Shown: in pieces, positions 42,128 to 51,229 of the stretch | Numbering within the stretch: the first letter of the stretch is position 1 | Layout: the number at the start of each line of letters is the position of its first letter | Origin: an uncultured Clostridia bacterium | Lineage (GTDB): Bacteria > Bacillota > Clostridia > Christensenellales > UBA1242 | Assembly (NCBI GenBank): GCA_945919375.1 | Contig: CAMEJD010000001.1 | Location: 118,689 to 182,688 of the forward strand | DNA: 64,000 nucleotides | Direction: 5' to 3' | Notes under the pieces: generated by a model | What the model was told of the DNA's origin: nothing | Databases searched by the model: none | The model's input: the letters and a program-made list of their open reading frames with translations, nothing else | Made by a program: the position numbers and the translations under genes

Positions 42128-45100
42128 TTATTCTCCAAACACTTCATCAAGTTTTTGTTTAAGTGTCCCATCTTGGGCAAAAGGCAGGGAATCAAACTGT
42201 TTTAGATTGTGTTTATCTATTTTTATATCTTTGTCAAAACCTAATATGAATGATTTTGCAATTCTGTAAATAATTTCTGTTGGTGCTAAGCCATACACTT
42301 GTTTTGCAAAAATATGACCTAATCTGTCGGCATCATTTGGATAAAGTTTTTTCATATTTGTACTTCTATAAAGCCTTTTAACAATTTCTGCAATATAAAG
42401 TCCTGATTTCATATAAAGGTCTATAAAAGTATGATTTGGGTCATCAAAGCAACCTGGATTTTCTTTTTCAAGATTATCTACCATTTCTTTGACAACTTTC
42501 TTTGGTGTAAATATTTGATTGGTCTTTTGAGGTGGAATATAGTCAAAAATATCTTCTTTTGAGTTGTCGTCAAAGTAATTTGCGAGATCTTGTTTTTTCT
42601 TCAAAAATTCTTTTATTGAATCATTGAAAACCACTGAATCAAAAAATCCATTATAATGTTTGTTTTCGCCGTTTTCATCAACATAATCAAAGCCATCTCT
42701 TAACTTTCTAAAATCATCTAGTGAAATACTTGTTACTTCTTTAAACACTTCATCCGGTATTATTTTATCAAAATTCTCCAAGGTAGTATTTTCATCTCCA
42801 TATGCCATCAAAAATGATGGGATAGTCCTTGAAAAGCCTCTTAAATGGTCACGGACATTATCCATTAAAGAATCTTTTTGTTTTTCTTTTTTATCCGTTT
42901 CAACGGCATCAACAATTGTTCTGCCTGCATTATCAATAACATTTTTAACTTCAGATTGAATAGAACTCATAAAGTTCTGTTCAATTTCTTTTTTCTTTTC
43001 ATCAAATTTTGTGTTGATTTCTGCAATCTTATGAATATTTCCAGTTTGTTTTGCATTTTCAAGTTCTTTTGATCTTTCATTTTCAAGTTTGTTGTTGCTT
43101 ATTTGATAATTGCCATATTGTTTTTTTACAAAAGTATCTGCCGTTGTGTTTATCTTTCTAACAAGTGCTTGCTGAGTAGATTTAGATAAATCACTGCCAT
43201 AATTTTCTTTTGCAGTTTTAACTAGTGTGTCTGTAATATTTGTGTGGAATGCATCTAAAAGAGCATTAAGTTTTTCATCTTTTTTATGTGTGCTTTCATT
43301 TTCTTTTTGAATTGTTGTAACAGTGTCTATTAAACTTTGTTCAATATCTCCATAAATCTTTTCTCCAAAAACATTATTTGCAGTTCCAATAACTTGTTCT
43401 TCTGGAATTACAACATTTCCTTCATCATCTAAATTAAGTTCTTCTTTTGTATCTTCTTTTATTCCAACAGGCTCTTTGATAGGTTCAAATTTTTGAAGAA
43501 TATCCAAAACTTCCTTTGGAGCATTAAATATATTTCCTACATTTTGGAATAAGAAATTACTCATAAATCCACGGCGAACAACTTCTTTTGCATGAATTGA
43601 CCTTGGTATTGATAAAACTTTTTCAGCATCAAGTTCAATCATTTCACCATTTGGATCTTCGCCATATACAGGGAAGAAGTTAAGAAGTTCTCTTACATGT
43701 TGTTTTCTAGTATCAGAGTCTCCACGACCTTTTGCTGTGTCAGCCATAAGGTCATTTGCAAATTCTTCAACAATAGTAAGCGTTCTTGCAGGATCAAAGT
43801 CAAATACATAAGAATTTTGTTTTCTGTAACTCTCACTTCCATTTTTAAATAAACATGGATTTTGTGCTCTAAAAGCCGATTGCATATATAGTGCAGGGCT
43901 CTTTACGTTTGAAAGCATCATAACAGCAGTCCATTCTGGAATGGTAATGCCAGTTGTAAGTTGCCCTACGGAAATAGTAATTGTTTTATCGTTGTTTTTT
44001 ATTGCTTCAACAACTTTATCATAAGAGTTTTTGATATTCTTTTCAAAACTTATTTCATCACTAGAATTCCCTTCATTGTCTATCTTACCATCGCCAGCCG
44101 CAAGGACAATTTTGTAATCTTTGAAAACCTCATGATTTTGCAACTTTTTAGCGAGAGCCTTTGCACTGCTAACATATTTAAGCAACCACAATGTGTGCTT
44201 TAATTCTTTTCGTAATTCTTCGGTTGAAAATGGAAATTTTTCTTGTTTTGTTAGGGCATCTAAAAATTTATCCACTGCATCATTATGTATAAATTCACCA
44301 CTTGCATTTGTATCAAAAAAGTCGTTTAAGTCCCAGCAAAATGCTTCATTTTGTCCATCGTTGTCAAAGTCTGCACCTTGTTCTACTTTGTCACGAATAA
44401 TATCTGACATTTTGTAGGTGAAAAGATTAAGTTGAGGAAGGTTAGCATAAGGATTTTCTTCTTCACTTGATTCATTCCACTCATGTTTTGCTTTTTGTTC
44501 ATCAGCATAAGTCCAGTTATAAATTGCTTTTGGTGGAAACTTATCATTTGCAAGTGCTTTAAAAGGTGTGCCAGATAAGTGAAGAGTGTATCTCCTTTTT
44601 ATTTGGTCAAATGCCACATCGGTTTTGTAAGTATCAACTCCTTCATGTGCTTCATCAATAACCAAAACATCCCATTCAAGGTCAGCAACTTCTCTAAGTT
44701 TATCAAACATACCACCAAAGTATATTGAACCTTTAAGGTCCTGAAGAGACACAAATTCTATGCAGCCTTTGTGATTTGGTTCAGATATTAGGTCAAGATA
44801 TTTTTCTCTTGATAATACATATTTTTTGTCTTTAAGACCATCAACATTGCTTACAAAATAATATCCTGATTCTGTTCCCATAAACTTAACATAATCATCA
44901 TACCATGAGTTTGCAATAGCCGGTCTATTGGTTACAATAAGTATTTTGTTAATGTTAGGGAGTGCCTTACATAAATCATAAGTTGATAATGTTTTGCCAA
45001 ATCTTGGCTTTGCATTCCACAAACATTCAGCTTTGTGAGAGTTGTCTAAAAAGTAATCTTTTGTTTGCTTGACTGCATCTTTTTGTTCTTTTCTTAAAAC

Positions 45101-45493
45101 ATATGGGATAACACCTAAAGTGTGCAAAACACCTTTATCTCTTTTAAACTTTCCAAACAAAATATATGATTCATCACCAGAAATATAAAACCATTCTGGG
45201 CAGCCTTCTGCATCAGGTTTTGGATCTTTTCTTTTAATATCATTTTTAGCAAGATATGAGTGAAACTCTTTGTCTGTGAATCTTGTTTTTCCATCGGAAA
45301 ATATCGCAAGGTCTTGCCATTCTTTTTTTGCCACAACATCTACTGTTTGTGTTTGCTCTTTTATTCTTGCATCAACATCTCTTTCAGTGTATCCAATCTT
45401 TGTCCAACCATCGTGATAGACCACACCAGGGGTTGTATAAGCATAAATCATAGGAGCAACTTTTTCAGCTGTTTTAATTTTTATCTTTGCCAT
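42128..45493 (-). CDS. restriction-type DEAD/DEAH helicase with N-terminal GIY-YIG-like (T5orf172-like) domain
   Basis: N-term YAYTTPGVVYHDGWTKIGYTERDVDARIKEQT; helicase motifs NAKPRFGKTLSTYD, LVIDEAHEG, LHLSGTPFKAL; C-term NQIFTPKKVVKEMVDNLEKENPG...FIDLYMKSGLYIAEIV. Confidence 0.82.
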   Translation of the reverse strand: MAKIKIKTAEKVAPMIYAYTTPGVVYHDGWTKIGYTERDVDARIKEQTQTVDVVAKKEWQDLAIFSDGKTRFTDKEFHSYLAKNDIKRKDPKPDAEGCPEWFYISGDESYILFGKFKRDKGVLHTLGVIPYVLRKEQKDAVKQTKDYFLDNSHKAECLWNAKPRFGKTLSTYDLCKALPNINKILIVTNRPAIANSWYDDYVKFMGTESGYYFVSNVDGLKDKKYVLSREKYLDLISEPNHKGCIEFVSLQDLKGSIYFGGMFDKLREVADLEWDVLVIDEAHEGVDTYKTDVAFDQIKRRYTLHLSGTPFKALANDKFPPKAIYNWTYADEQKAKHEWNESSEEENPYANLPQLNLFTYKMSDIIRDKVEQGADFDNDGQNEAFCWDLNDFFDTNASGEFIHNDAVDKFLDALTKQEKFPFSTEELRKELKHTLWLLKYVSSAKALAKKLQNHEVFKDYKIVLAAGDGKIDNEGNSSDEISFEKNIKNSYDKVVEAIKNNDKTITISVGQLTTGITIPEWTAVMMLSNVKSPALYMQSAFRAQNPCLFKNGSESYRKQNSYVFDFDPARTLTIVEEFANDLMADTAKGRGDSDTRKQHVRELLNFFPVYGEDPNGEMIELDAEKVLSIPRSIHAKEVVRRGFMSNFLFQNVGNIFNAPKEVLDILQKFEPIKEPVGIKEDTKEELNLDDEGNVVIPEEQVIGTANNVFGEKIYGDIEQSLIDTVTTIQKENESTHKKDEKLNALLDAFHTNITDTLVKTAKENYGSDLSKSTQQALVRKINTTADTFVKKQYGNYQISNNKLENERSKELENAKQTGNIHKIAEINTKFDEKKKEIEQNFMSSIQSEVKNVIDNAGRTIVDAVETDKKEKQKDSLMDNVRDHLRGFSRTIPSFLMAYGDENTTLENFDKIIPDEVFKEVTSISLDDFRKLRDGFDYVDENGENKHYNGFFDSVVFNDSIKEFLKKKQDLANYFDDNSKEDIFDYIPPQKTNQIFTPKKVVKEMVDNLEKENPGCFDDPNHTFIDLYMKSGLYIAEIVKRLYRSTNMKKLYPNDADRLGHIFAKQVYGLAPTEIIYRIAKSFILGFDKDIKIDKHNLKQFDSLPFAQDGTLKQKLDEVFGE

Positions 45494-47499
45494 TATTTCA
45501 TCTCCTTTACATGAGATTCAATAAAGTTAATTTCGTTTTGGTCAAGTCCATACTTTTTATATAACTGCAAATCAATTTCATGTATAGATTTTGACCAATC
45601 TATATCAGACTTGTCTGTAAAATCTTGAAGAGGGATAAGAATAAAGGACTCTTTAGATATATTCAACGAATGTCTATTATAAAATAGTAATGCTCTAAAA
45701 TATTTTGACTTAATATACTTTAAACAATTCTGTGCATCCGTAAGCATATTAAATGGTCCTATTTCCAAAAACGTCTCTGTACATAAACTATCCGGCATTC
45801 CAACAATAATTTCAGGAGGAACTGTTGAAGTTGTCATATATGCTTTTGAGAAATATAATTTATATTTGTTGATATTGCCACTATTTTTAGTAATTTTGTC
45901 TTTATCTATAAACCCAACAACTCTTTTAGCACCACCTTTTTTACCAGCTACACCATAGATTTTTACGCAATTTGCTTTTTCACTAAAACTAATGTCCAAA
46001 TCTTTATATTTTTCAAGATCATTAAACAAATCGGCAGAAAGTCCATAAGGATTTCTGTATGAAACAATTTCACTAAATTGCTTTTTGCTAGAAGATTTTT
46101 TTATAATTGATGATTGTCGATAATCCCTTATAACAGTATTTGAATATTCTGTTTTAAGATATCTTTTTGAATATATCGCTTCTTCGTCTTTTGGTTTATA
46201 TTTAAAATTAACCAAGCCATTATAATCTTTTTTCCATACTAAATAACATACGCCACCATCAATATGAACTCCTGGAAAACATTCTGAAGCATCTTCATAG
46301 TCAGCAATACTTTTTATATGTGTATCAATCATCATTTCTTGACGAAAACTTTCTAATCCTTTTCCACCTTTCATCCATCTGCTAGGAACAATTAAGGAAA
46401 AACTATTATTAGTTATTTTTTTTGCTTCGTTTATAAAAAATTGATAAATCGGTTTAGCACTATCCCCAGTACCACCACCATCACTTTCTTGATAAGGTGG
46501 ATTTCCTATAACAAAATCAAATTTCATACGCTTTTCTCCTTTGAAAAATTTAATTGATCTTTTGGTTTCCCAGTTCATTATTCGTGAGTATATTCCAGTG
46601 TGCTTACTGTTATCGTTTTTTGCACAACCTAAACAAGGCTCTGTCTCTTCATCTTCAAATAATGACATTTGTCTTTTTTGCACAGGTTTGCAACTGTTTG
46701 GAATAACATCTTTTAGTCCGTCCATTTGCCATATATTCCAAGAAAGTATTTTTGCAATTTCTATCAAATACTCTTTTATCGGGAACATTCCAAATTTTGC
46801 AATATAATAATCTATAAATGTGAATAGCAGATTTTCTCTCGCAATCAGTAAACTATCGCCTTGCCATTCATAACCATAGGCTGACTTGAATGCTTCAAGC
46901 GTCCAGTTGTACCAATCTGGTTCACTGTCACATTGTTCATTCACAACTCGTAGTTTTCTATCAAGTGCACCAATACGGTCATTTACTTCTATCCACTGCC
47001 CAGTTGTTGTATCGTATCTGCTAACTAGAAATGGAGCTTCGCCACAAGATATTTCTAAAACTTTTGACTTAACATAATCTTGCCAGGTTTTGCCATCTTC
47101 ATTTGAAAACTGGATTTTGTTTTTACTGGTTATCCAGGTTTTTTCTTTTTCTGTGTTAAAGACATTTTTCTTTTCAAACCACTCATCAGATAAATGGTTG
47201 TTCATCTCATTGCATATCCACGATGGAGTGAAGACTTCGGCTTTATCTTTGATTCTTATCTTTTGCTCTTTTTGTGATTTGTCTATTCGTGGTCTAATTA
47301 CTTTTCCAAATCTGCCAGTAATAAGTTTTACTGTGATGTGCTCATAAGCGTCATACTGAGCACCTTTTTCTGCATAGGTATCAGTTGCCCAAATTATGTT
47401 TTTGCCAGAGCTTCTGTCTTTTAGGAGAATGCTTAAGAGTTCATCATCTAAGCATTTTATGTAGTTTTCTTTAATGTCTATATCTGGGTGCTCAGTCAT
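45493..47499 (-). CDS. Eco57I-like N6-adenine DNA methylase/RM protein
   Basis: AEVFTPSWICNEMNNHL, DFVIGNPPYQESDGGG (NPPY), SWNIWQMDGL. Confidence 0.87.
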   Translation of the reverse strand: MTEHPDIDIKENYIKCLDDELLSILLKDRSSGKNIIWATDTYAEKGAQYDAYEHITVKLITGRFGKVIRPRIDKSQKEQKIRIKDKAEVFTPSWICNEMNNHLSDEWFEKKNVFNTEKEKTWITSKNKIQFSNEDGKTWQDYVKSKVLEISCGEAPFLVSRYDTTTGQWIEVNDRIGALDRKLRVVNEQCDSEPDWYNWTLEAFKSAYGYEWQGDSLLIARENLLFTFIDYYIAKFGMFPIKEYLIEIAKILSWNIWQMDGLKDVIPNSCKPVQKRQMSLFEDEETEPCLGCAKNDNSKHTGIYSRIMNWETKRSIKFFKGEKRMKFDFVIGNPPYQESDGGGTGDSAKPIYQFFINEAKKITNNSFSLIVPSRWMKGGKGLESFRQEMMIDTHIKSIADYEDASECFPGVHIDGGVCYLVWKKDYNGLVNFKYKPKDEEAIYSKRYLKTEYSNTVIRDYRQSSIIKKSSSKKQFSEIVSYRNPYGLSADLFNDLEKYKDLDISFSEKANCVKIYGVAGKKGGAKRVVGFIDKDKITKNSGNINKYKLYFSKAYMTTSTVPPEIIVGMPDSLCTETFLEIGPFNMLTDAQNCLKYIKSKYFRALLFYNRHSLNISKESFILIPLQDFTDKSDIDWSKSIHEIDLQLYKKYGLDQNEINFIESHVKEMK

Positions 47500-47548
47500 G
47501 AGACCTCCTTTTGCATCAAAATGACTGAGTTTTTAGCGAAAAGGTCAC

Positions 47549-47718
47549 AAAGGTGTACCTTTATACACTCCGACTTCAATCCGATGTTGTCGTGTATGTT
47601 AGCGTAAAAATCTCAAATCTTGTAATCATTATAGCATATTTATTGAAAAATTGGTATTTTTTTATGAAAAATTTAGAGAATTTCTTGATTTACATAGTTT
47701 TCATAAAGGTACACCTTT
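47549..47718. promoter_or_regulatory. candidate invertible promoter segment bounded by 16-bp inverted repeats
   Basis: AAAGGTGTACCTTTAT (47549-47564) and ATAAAGGTACACCTTT (47703-47718) are exact reverse complements; minus-strand extended -10 TGCTATAAT at about 47636-47628 between them. Confidence 0.65.
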
Positions 47719-47730
47719 ACAAACAAAAAA

Positions 47731-47758
47731 CTCTACGATCAATTCGTAGAGCTTTTTT
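47731..47758 (+). terminator. rho-independent terminator between the inverted-repeat segment and the recombinase gene
   Basis: CTCTACGATCAATTCGTAGAGCTTTTTT. Confidence 0.8.
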
Positions 47759-47785
47759 GGTATAATCTTATTTGTGAGGTGGCTT

Positions 47786-48388
47786 ATGAATTATGGTTAT
47801 GTGCGGGTTTCAACAAAAGACCAAAATATTCATCGTCAGATGGATGATATGTATAATCAAGGTTTGACCGACGATTGTATTTTTATTGACAAACAAAGCG
47901 GCAAAGATTTTGATAGAACTAATTATCAAAAAATGAAAGCACTTTTTAAAGACGGCGATTTGTTGATTATAAAAAGCATCGATAGGCTTGGAAGAAATTA
48001 CGACATGATTATTGAAGAGTGGAAAGATATTGTTAATCGACTTAATGTGGACATCGTGGTTTTGGATATGCCGTTACTAGATACACGCACAGAGGGGCGT
48101 AACTTAGTCGGCAAATTCATAAGTGATATAGTTTTACAAATTCTATCATTTGTCGCTGAAAACGAGCGTGAGAATATAAGAAAAAGACAAGCCGAAGGAA
48201 TCCGACTTGCCAAACTGCAAGGAAAACATTTGGGAAGACCTAAATATTCACTCCCAACAAATTTTTATGAAATATTATCACAATATAAATACAAACAAAT
48301 ATCTCTATCCGATGCTTTGAGAACTCTCAAAATGAACAAATCTACTTTTTATAAGTATCTTAAAACATACAAAAATAAAGAGCAGTAA
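47786..48388 (+). CDS. serine recombinase (resolvase/invertase family)
   Basis: NYGYVRVSTKDQNIHRQMD, IKSIDRLGRNYDMI, ENERENIRKRQAEGI, C-terminal HTH; ATG at 47786 preceded by GAGGTG (ORF track starts at a GTG at 47774). Confidence 0.93.
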   Translation: MNYGYVRVSTKDQNIHRQMDDMYNQGLTDDCIFIDKQSGKDFDRTNYQKMKALFKDGDLLIIKSIDRLGRNYDMIIEEWKDIVNRLNVDIVVLDMPLLDTRTEGRNLVGKFISDIVLQILSFVAENERENIRKRQAEGIRLAKLQGKHLGRPKYSLPTNFYEILSQYKYKQISLSDALRTLKMNKSTFYKYLKTYKNKEQ

Positions 48389-48417
48389 CACATAGTCATT
48401 GCTCTTTTTGTTATTAT

Positions 48418-49212
48418 TTATACTTCTGAACTTATCATAAGTTCGTGATTGTATTCTACAAGTTTTTTATTTGTAAGTTTTTTAACATCATATATTGCAC
48501 ACTTTGGTAGTGGAAACACTTCTAACTTGTTATTGTTAACAGGCTCTAGTAATTTCCATGGTGCATACCAGATTACATAATCAACTTTTGATTCTTGTAT
48601 AATTTTTACAAATTTTTTATCAAGGCAAAATAAGTGAGGTTTGCAATTAGGTGTTATACTGCCTTCATTCCTTTCTCTATTTTTGTCATCAATATTAAAT
48701 ACCTCAGTATATGCACAAGATTCATCACATATAAAGAATATTGTTTTAAATCCTGGGTGATTGGCTTGATATAAATCTAATTTATTTTCATGCTCTTTAA
48801 AAACTCGTTCAAAGTTTTTGTAGTATCTTTCAAAATTATGGTCTTCGTTTGTAGGTAATTTTGTATCACCAACAACAAATAGTTTTATGTCATCTCTATC
48901 AGGTTGGTTTATCTTTTTAATTAGTTCGCCTTCGTGTTGAAGTGTTTTGTTTTGAATTCTCCCTTTTTCATCTATGTAAGCATGATCATCAATTCTCATT
49001 ACATCCATCATAAGTTTATGTTTGTTATCATAAAAATCTGGCGGAGGATCGTTTTTACCTGATGAATCAATCCATTCTTTTCTATTTAACACTCCAGTTA
49101 GAGCACAATGAATCCATTTGCACTTCAAAAAATCGCCAAGAGGTAAAATCTCTTTGGTTTTAACTTCTCTAAATGCATCTAATATCATTGATTCATTGTT
49201 AAATGTTTGCAA
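48418..49212 (-). CDS. uncharacterised protein, partner of the GIY-YIG-like gene
   Basis: ORF in tandem with 49231..49905; contains PPPDFYDNKHKLMMDVMRIDDH; no confident family. Confidence 0.6.
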   Translation of the reverse strand: MQTFNNESMILDAFREVKTKEILPLGDFLKCKWIHCALTGVLNRKEWIDSSGKNDPPPDFYDNKHKLMMDVMRIDDHAYIDEKGRIQNKTLQHEGELIKKINQPDRDDIKLFVVGDTKLPTNEDHNFERYYKNFERVFKEHENKLDLYQANHPGFKTIFFICDESCAYTEVFNIDDKNRERNEGSITPNCKPHLFCLDKKFVKIIQESKVDYVIWYAPWKLLEPVNNNKLEVFPLPKCAIYDVKKLTNKKLVEYNHELMISSEV

Positions 49213-49230
49213 TTGTTTACTCCTTTGTGA

Positions 49231-49905
49231 TTAAATACCTAATCTTGTTCTTAATTCCATTGATAGGATTTCGCCATTATATGTAAACACATCAGTTCCT
49301 GCAACCGATCTATTTTTGCTTCCACGTCTTACATTTAATTCTCCAGCTAATCCACTAAGAGAATATTGTTTGCCTTCATATTCAACCTTCGTTTCAGATA
49401 CAACTTTACATTTTATCGTAGAATCTTTTGTGTATACTAGCTCTGCGCCAATTGGTATCCCATATTCTGAGAATGTTAGTTTCTTTCTGGTTCTTTCATA
49501 ATGCTTTTTAATTTCGCCAGCTTCCTTAGTTTGTTTTTGTTGTTCTTTGGTTGGTGCTATTCTCTTTAAATTTTTAAGCAAGCCGTTTATTGAGGCTATA
49601 TCTTCTAGTGTTTGATACGCATCTTCTGCGCTCATGATATAAAACTCTCTTTTACGTTCTTTTCCATTATTATTTTCAATTGCTCTTAAACCAGGATTAA
49701 ATCTGTCTATGATTGCATGAACTTTTTTATCAGTTAAACGTTCGGCTACTTTGTAGGTCGCATATATTTGAAAAGAAAAAGGGATACATTCACTCCTATT
49801 TAATTGCGCTAATCTCTTTTCAACATCATCAGCATAACCAATCTTCACATATTCTGGGAAAGATGGGTTAGTTAAAATATAAATATATCCTGCAGTTTCT
49901 TCCAT
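49231..49905 (-). CDS. GIY-YIG/T5orf172-like nuclease with RAMA/DUF4357-like C-terminus
   Basis: GYIYILTNPSFPEYVKIGYADDVEKRLAQLNRSECIPFSF; C-term IPIGAELVYTKDSTIKCKVVSETKVEYEGKQYSLSGLAGEL. Confidence 0.75.
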   Translation of the reverse strand: MEETAGYIYILTNPSFPEYVKIGYADDVEKRLAQLNRSECIPFSFQIYATYKVAERLTDKKVHAIIDRFNPGLRAIENNNGKERKREFYIMSAEDAYQTLEDIASINGLLKNLKRIAPTKEQQKQTKEAGEIKKHYERTRKKLTFSEYGIPIGAELVYTKDSTIKCKVVSETKVEYEGKQYSLSGLAGELNVRRGSKNRSVAGTDVFTYNGEILSMELRTRLGI

Positions 49906-49991
49906 AAAAAACCTCCAATCTATGACAATTATAACACAAAATCTCTTTATTTGTATTGTTTTTGTATTAATTTATTAAAAATATATTTATT

Positions 49992-50137
49992 AGTAATGAG
50001 GTAATGAGTGGAATGAGCAAATTTTTCTCGCGTACGCGCGCGAACATCTCCTCCCATAAAAATTAAAACTAGAGGGAGGGGGTCTAATTTACTAAATAAT
50101 TTGTTTTTTTACTCGTTACCTTCATTACCTCATTACT
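49992..50137. repeat. inverted clusters of TAATGAG repeats
   Basis: AGTAATGAGGTAATG (49992-50006) is the exact reverse complement of CATTACCTCATTACT (50123-50137). Confidence 0.75.
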
Positions 50138-50155
50138 TAGGAAAATGTTAATTCT

Positions 50156-50259
50156 CTCCAGTTAATGCAATAAAATTGTATTTTATGGAGAAAATCGTAT
50201 AAATTTTATGTTTATTTGCTCCAGATAATTGAGTTTTATACAACTATCTGGAGAAAATC
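50156..50259. repeat. twin hairpin repeats CTCCAG...GGAGAAAATC
   Basis: 50156-50196 and 50219-50259, 63-bp offset; second has stem CTCCAGATA/TATCTGGAG. Confidence 0.7.
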
Positions 50260-50329
50260 ATATATTTTTTCAAATTACTTGCAAAAGAAAAATATTTACG
50301 GTAAAACACAAACACCTTGGAGGTGGGCT

Positions 50330-50563
50330 ATGAAAAAGATTGTTGAACTTGTAAATATGAGTTTCAAAAACTCGCAAGAATATTTTAATCAAAGCATTGA
50401 TATTCAACACATCAAGGCTAAGTTTGTTGAAACATTGTCAGCAGAGCAAAAGTATATGTTTGATGAATTGTTGGCAAGTATGTATAAGCTTCATAACTTA
50501 GATATTGAAGAAAACATACTTCATACCTACAATATTTGTAAAGAGGTTTTTAAACTAAGATAA
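50330..50563 (+). CDS. small conserved element protein (DUF6809-like)
   Basis: Start at 50330 preceded by GGAGGTGG; acidic helical ORF. Confidence 0.55.
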   Translation: MKKIVELVNMSFKNSQEYFNQSIDIQHIKAKFVETLSAEQKYMFDELLASMYKLHNLDIEENILHTYNICKEVFKLR

Positions 50564-50657
50564 ATCTAAAACTTAGGAGGCTTATAGTTTATCTGTTAAT
50601 TGGTGTGAATACCAGAGGCCAAATCATGAACAACCCTTTAGGAGTCAAGAAGATAAT

Positions 50658-51059
50658 ATGAAAGCAAGATTTGTTTGTAAAATGTCTGATGCGAGACTTG
50701 TGCGCAATGCTATTGATCGAAATGAGGGACGATTGCATGAGTATATTATTGAAAGAACAATATATCTGCCAAAAGAAAAATTTATACACTTTAGAAGTCA
50801 TTTGATAGAAGATAATGATGACCTTATTAATTACAGGAATGAAATGTATGTTGATGAAAATAATGTCTGGCATGTGCTGATGTTTTGCTCAATGATTGCC
50901 GATATTATGATTCTTGTAAATAGTGAAGGATTTAATTATGCTCGCTATACTTCAATAATTTCTAATGGAGGTGAAAAAGTTGAACCACGTTTTACAACTA
51001 GTCAGAGATATATTAGAAAACGAAAAAATCAGTGCAGAAGAACAACTACAGTTAAATAA
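50658..51059 (+). CDS. small conserved element protein (DUF6329-like)
   Basis: ORF MKARFVCKMSDARLVRNAIDRNEGRLHEYIIERTIYLP. Confidence 0.55.
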   Translation: MKARFVCKMSDARLVRNAIDRNEGRLHEYIIERTIYLPKEKFIHFRSHLIEDNDDLINYRNEMYVDENNVWHVLMFCSMIADIMILVNSEGFNYARYTSIISNGGEKVEPRFTTSQRYIRKRKNQCRRTTTVK

Positions 51060-51219
51060 AATATGCAAACTAGAAGATGCTTTCGTGAAAGATTTTTCAA
51101 AAGAAAAATGGCGAGAGTATTTTAATTTAGACGTTGAAAAAAGTCAACTTGTAAACTTACAAATTGACCAAGTGATTAAAATTACATATGAGGTTTGCAA
51201 ACAATTGTTTTTCAAATAA
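50965..51219 (+). CDS. small helical protein overlapping the upstream gene
   Basis: RBS tggaggtg near start; helical composition similar to 50330..50563. Confidence 0.5.
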   Translation: MEVKKLNHVLQLVRDILENEKISAEEQLQLNKICKLEDAFVKDFSKEKWREYFNLDVEKSQLVNLQIDQVIKITYEVCKQLFFK

Positions 51220-51229
51220 TATAAAAATA

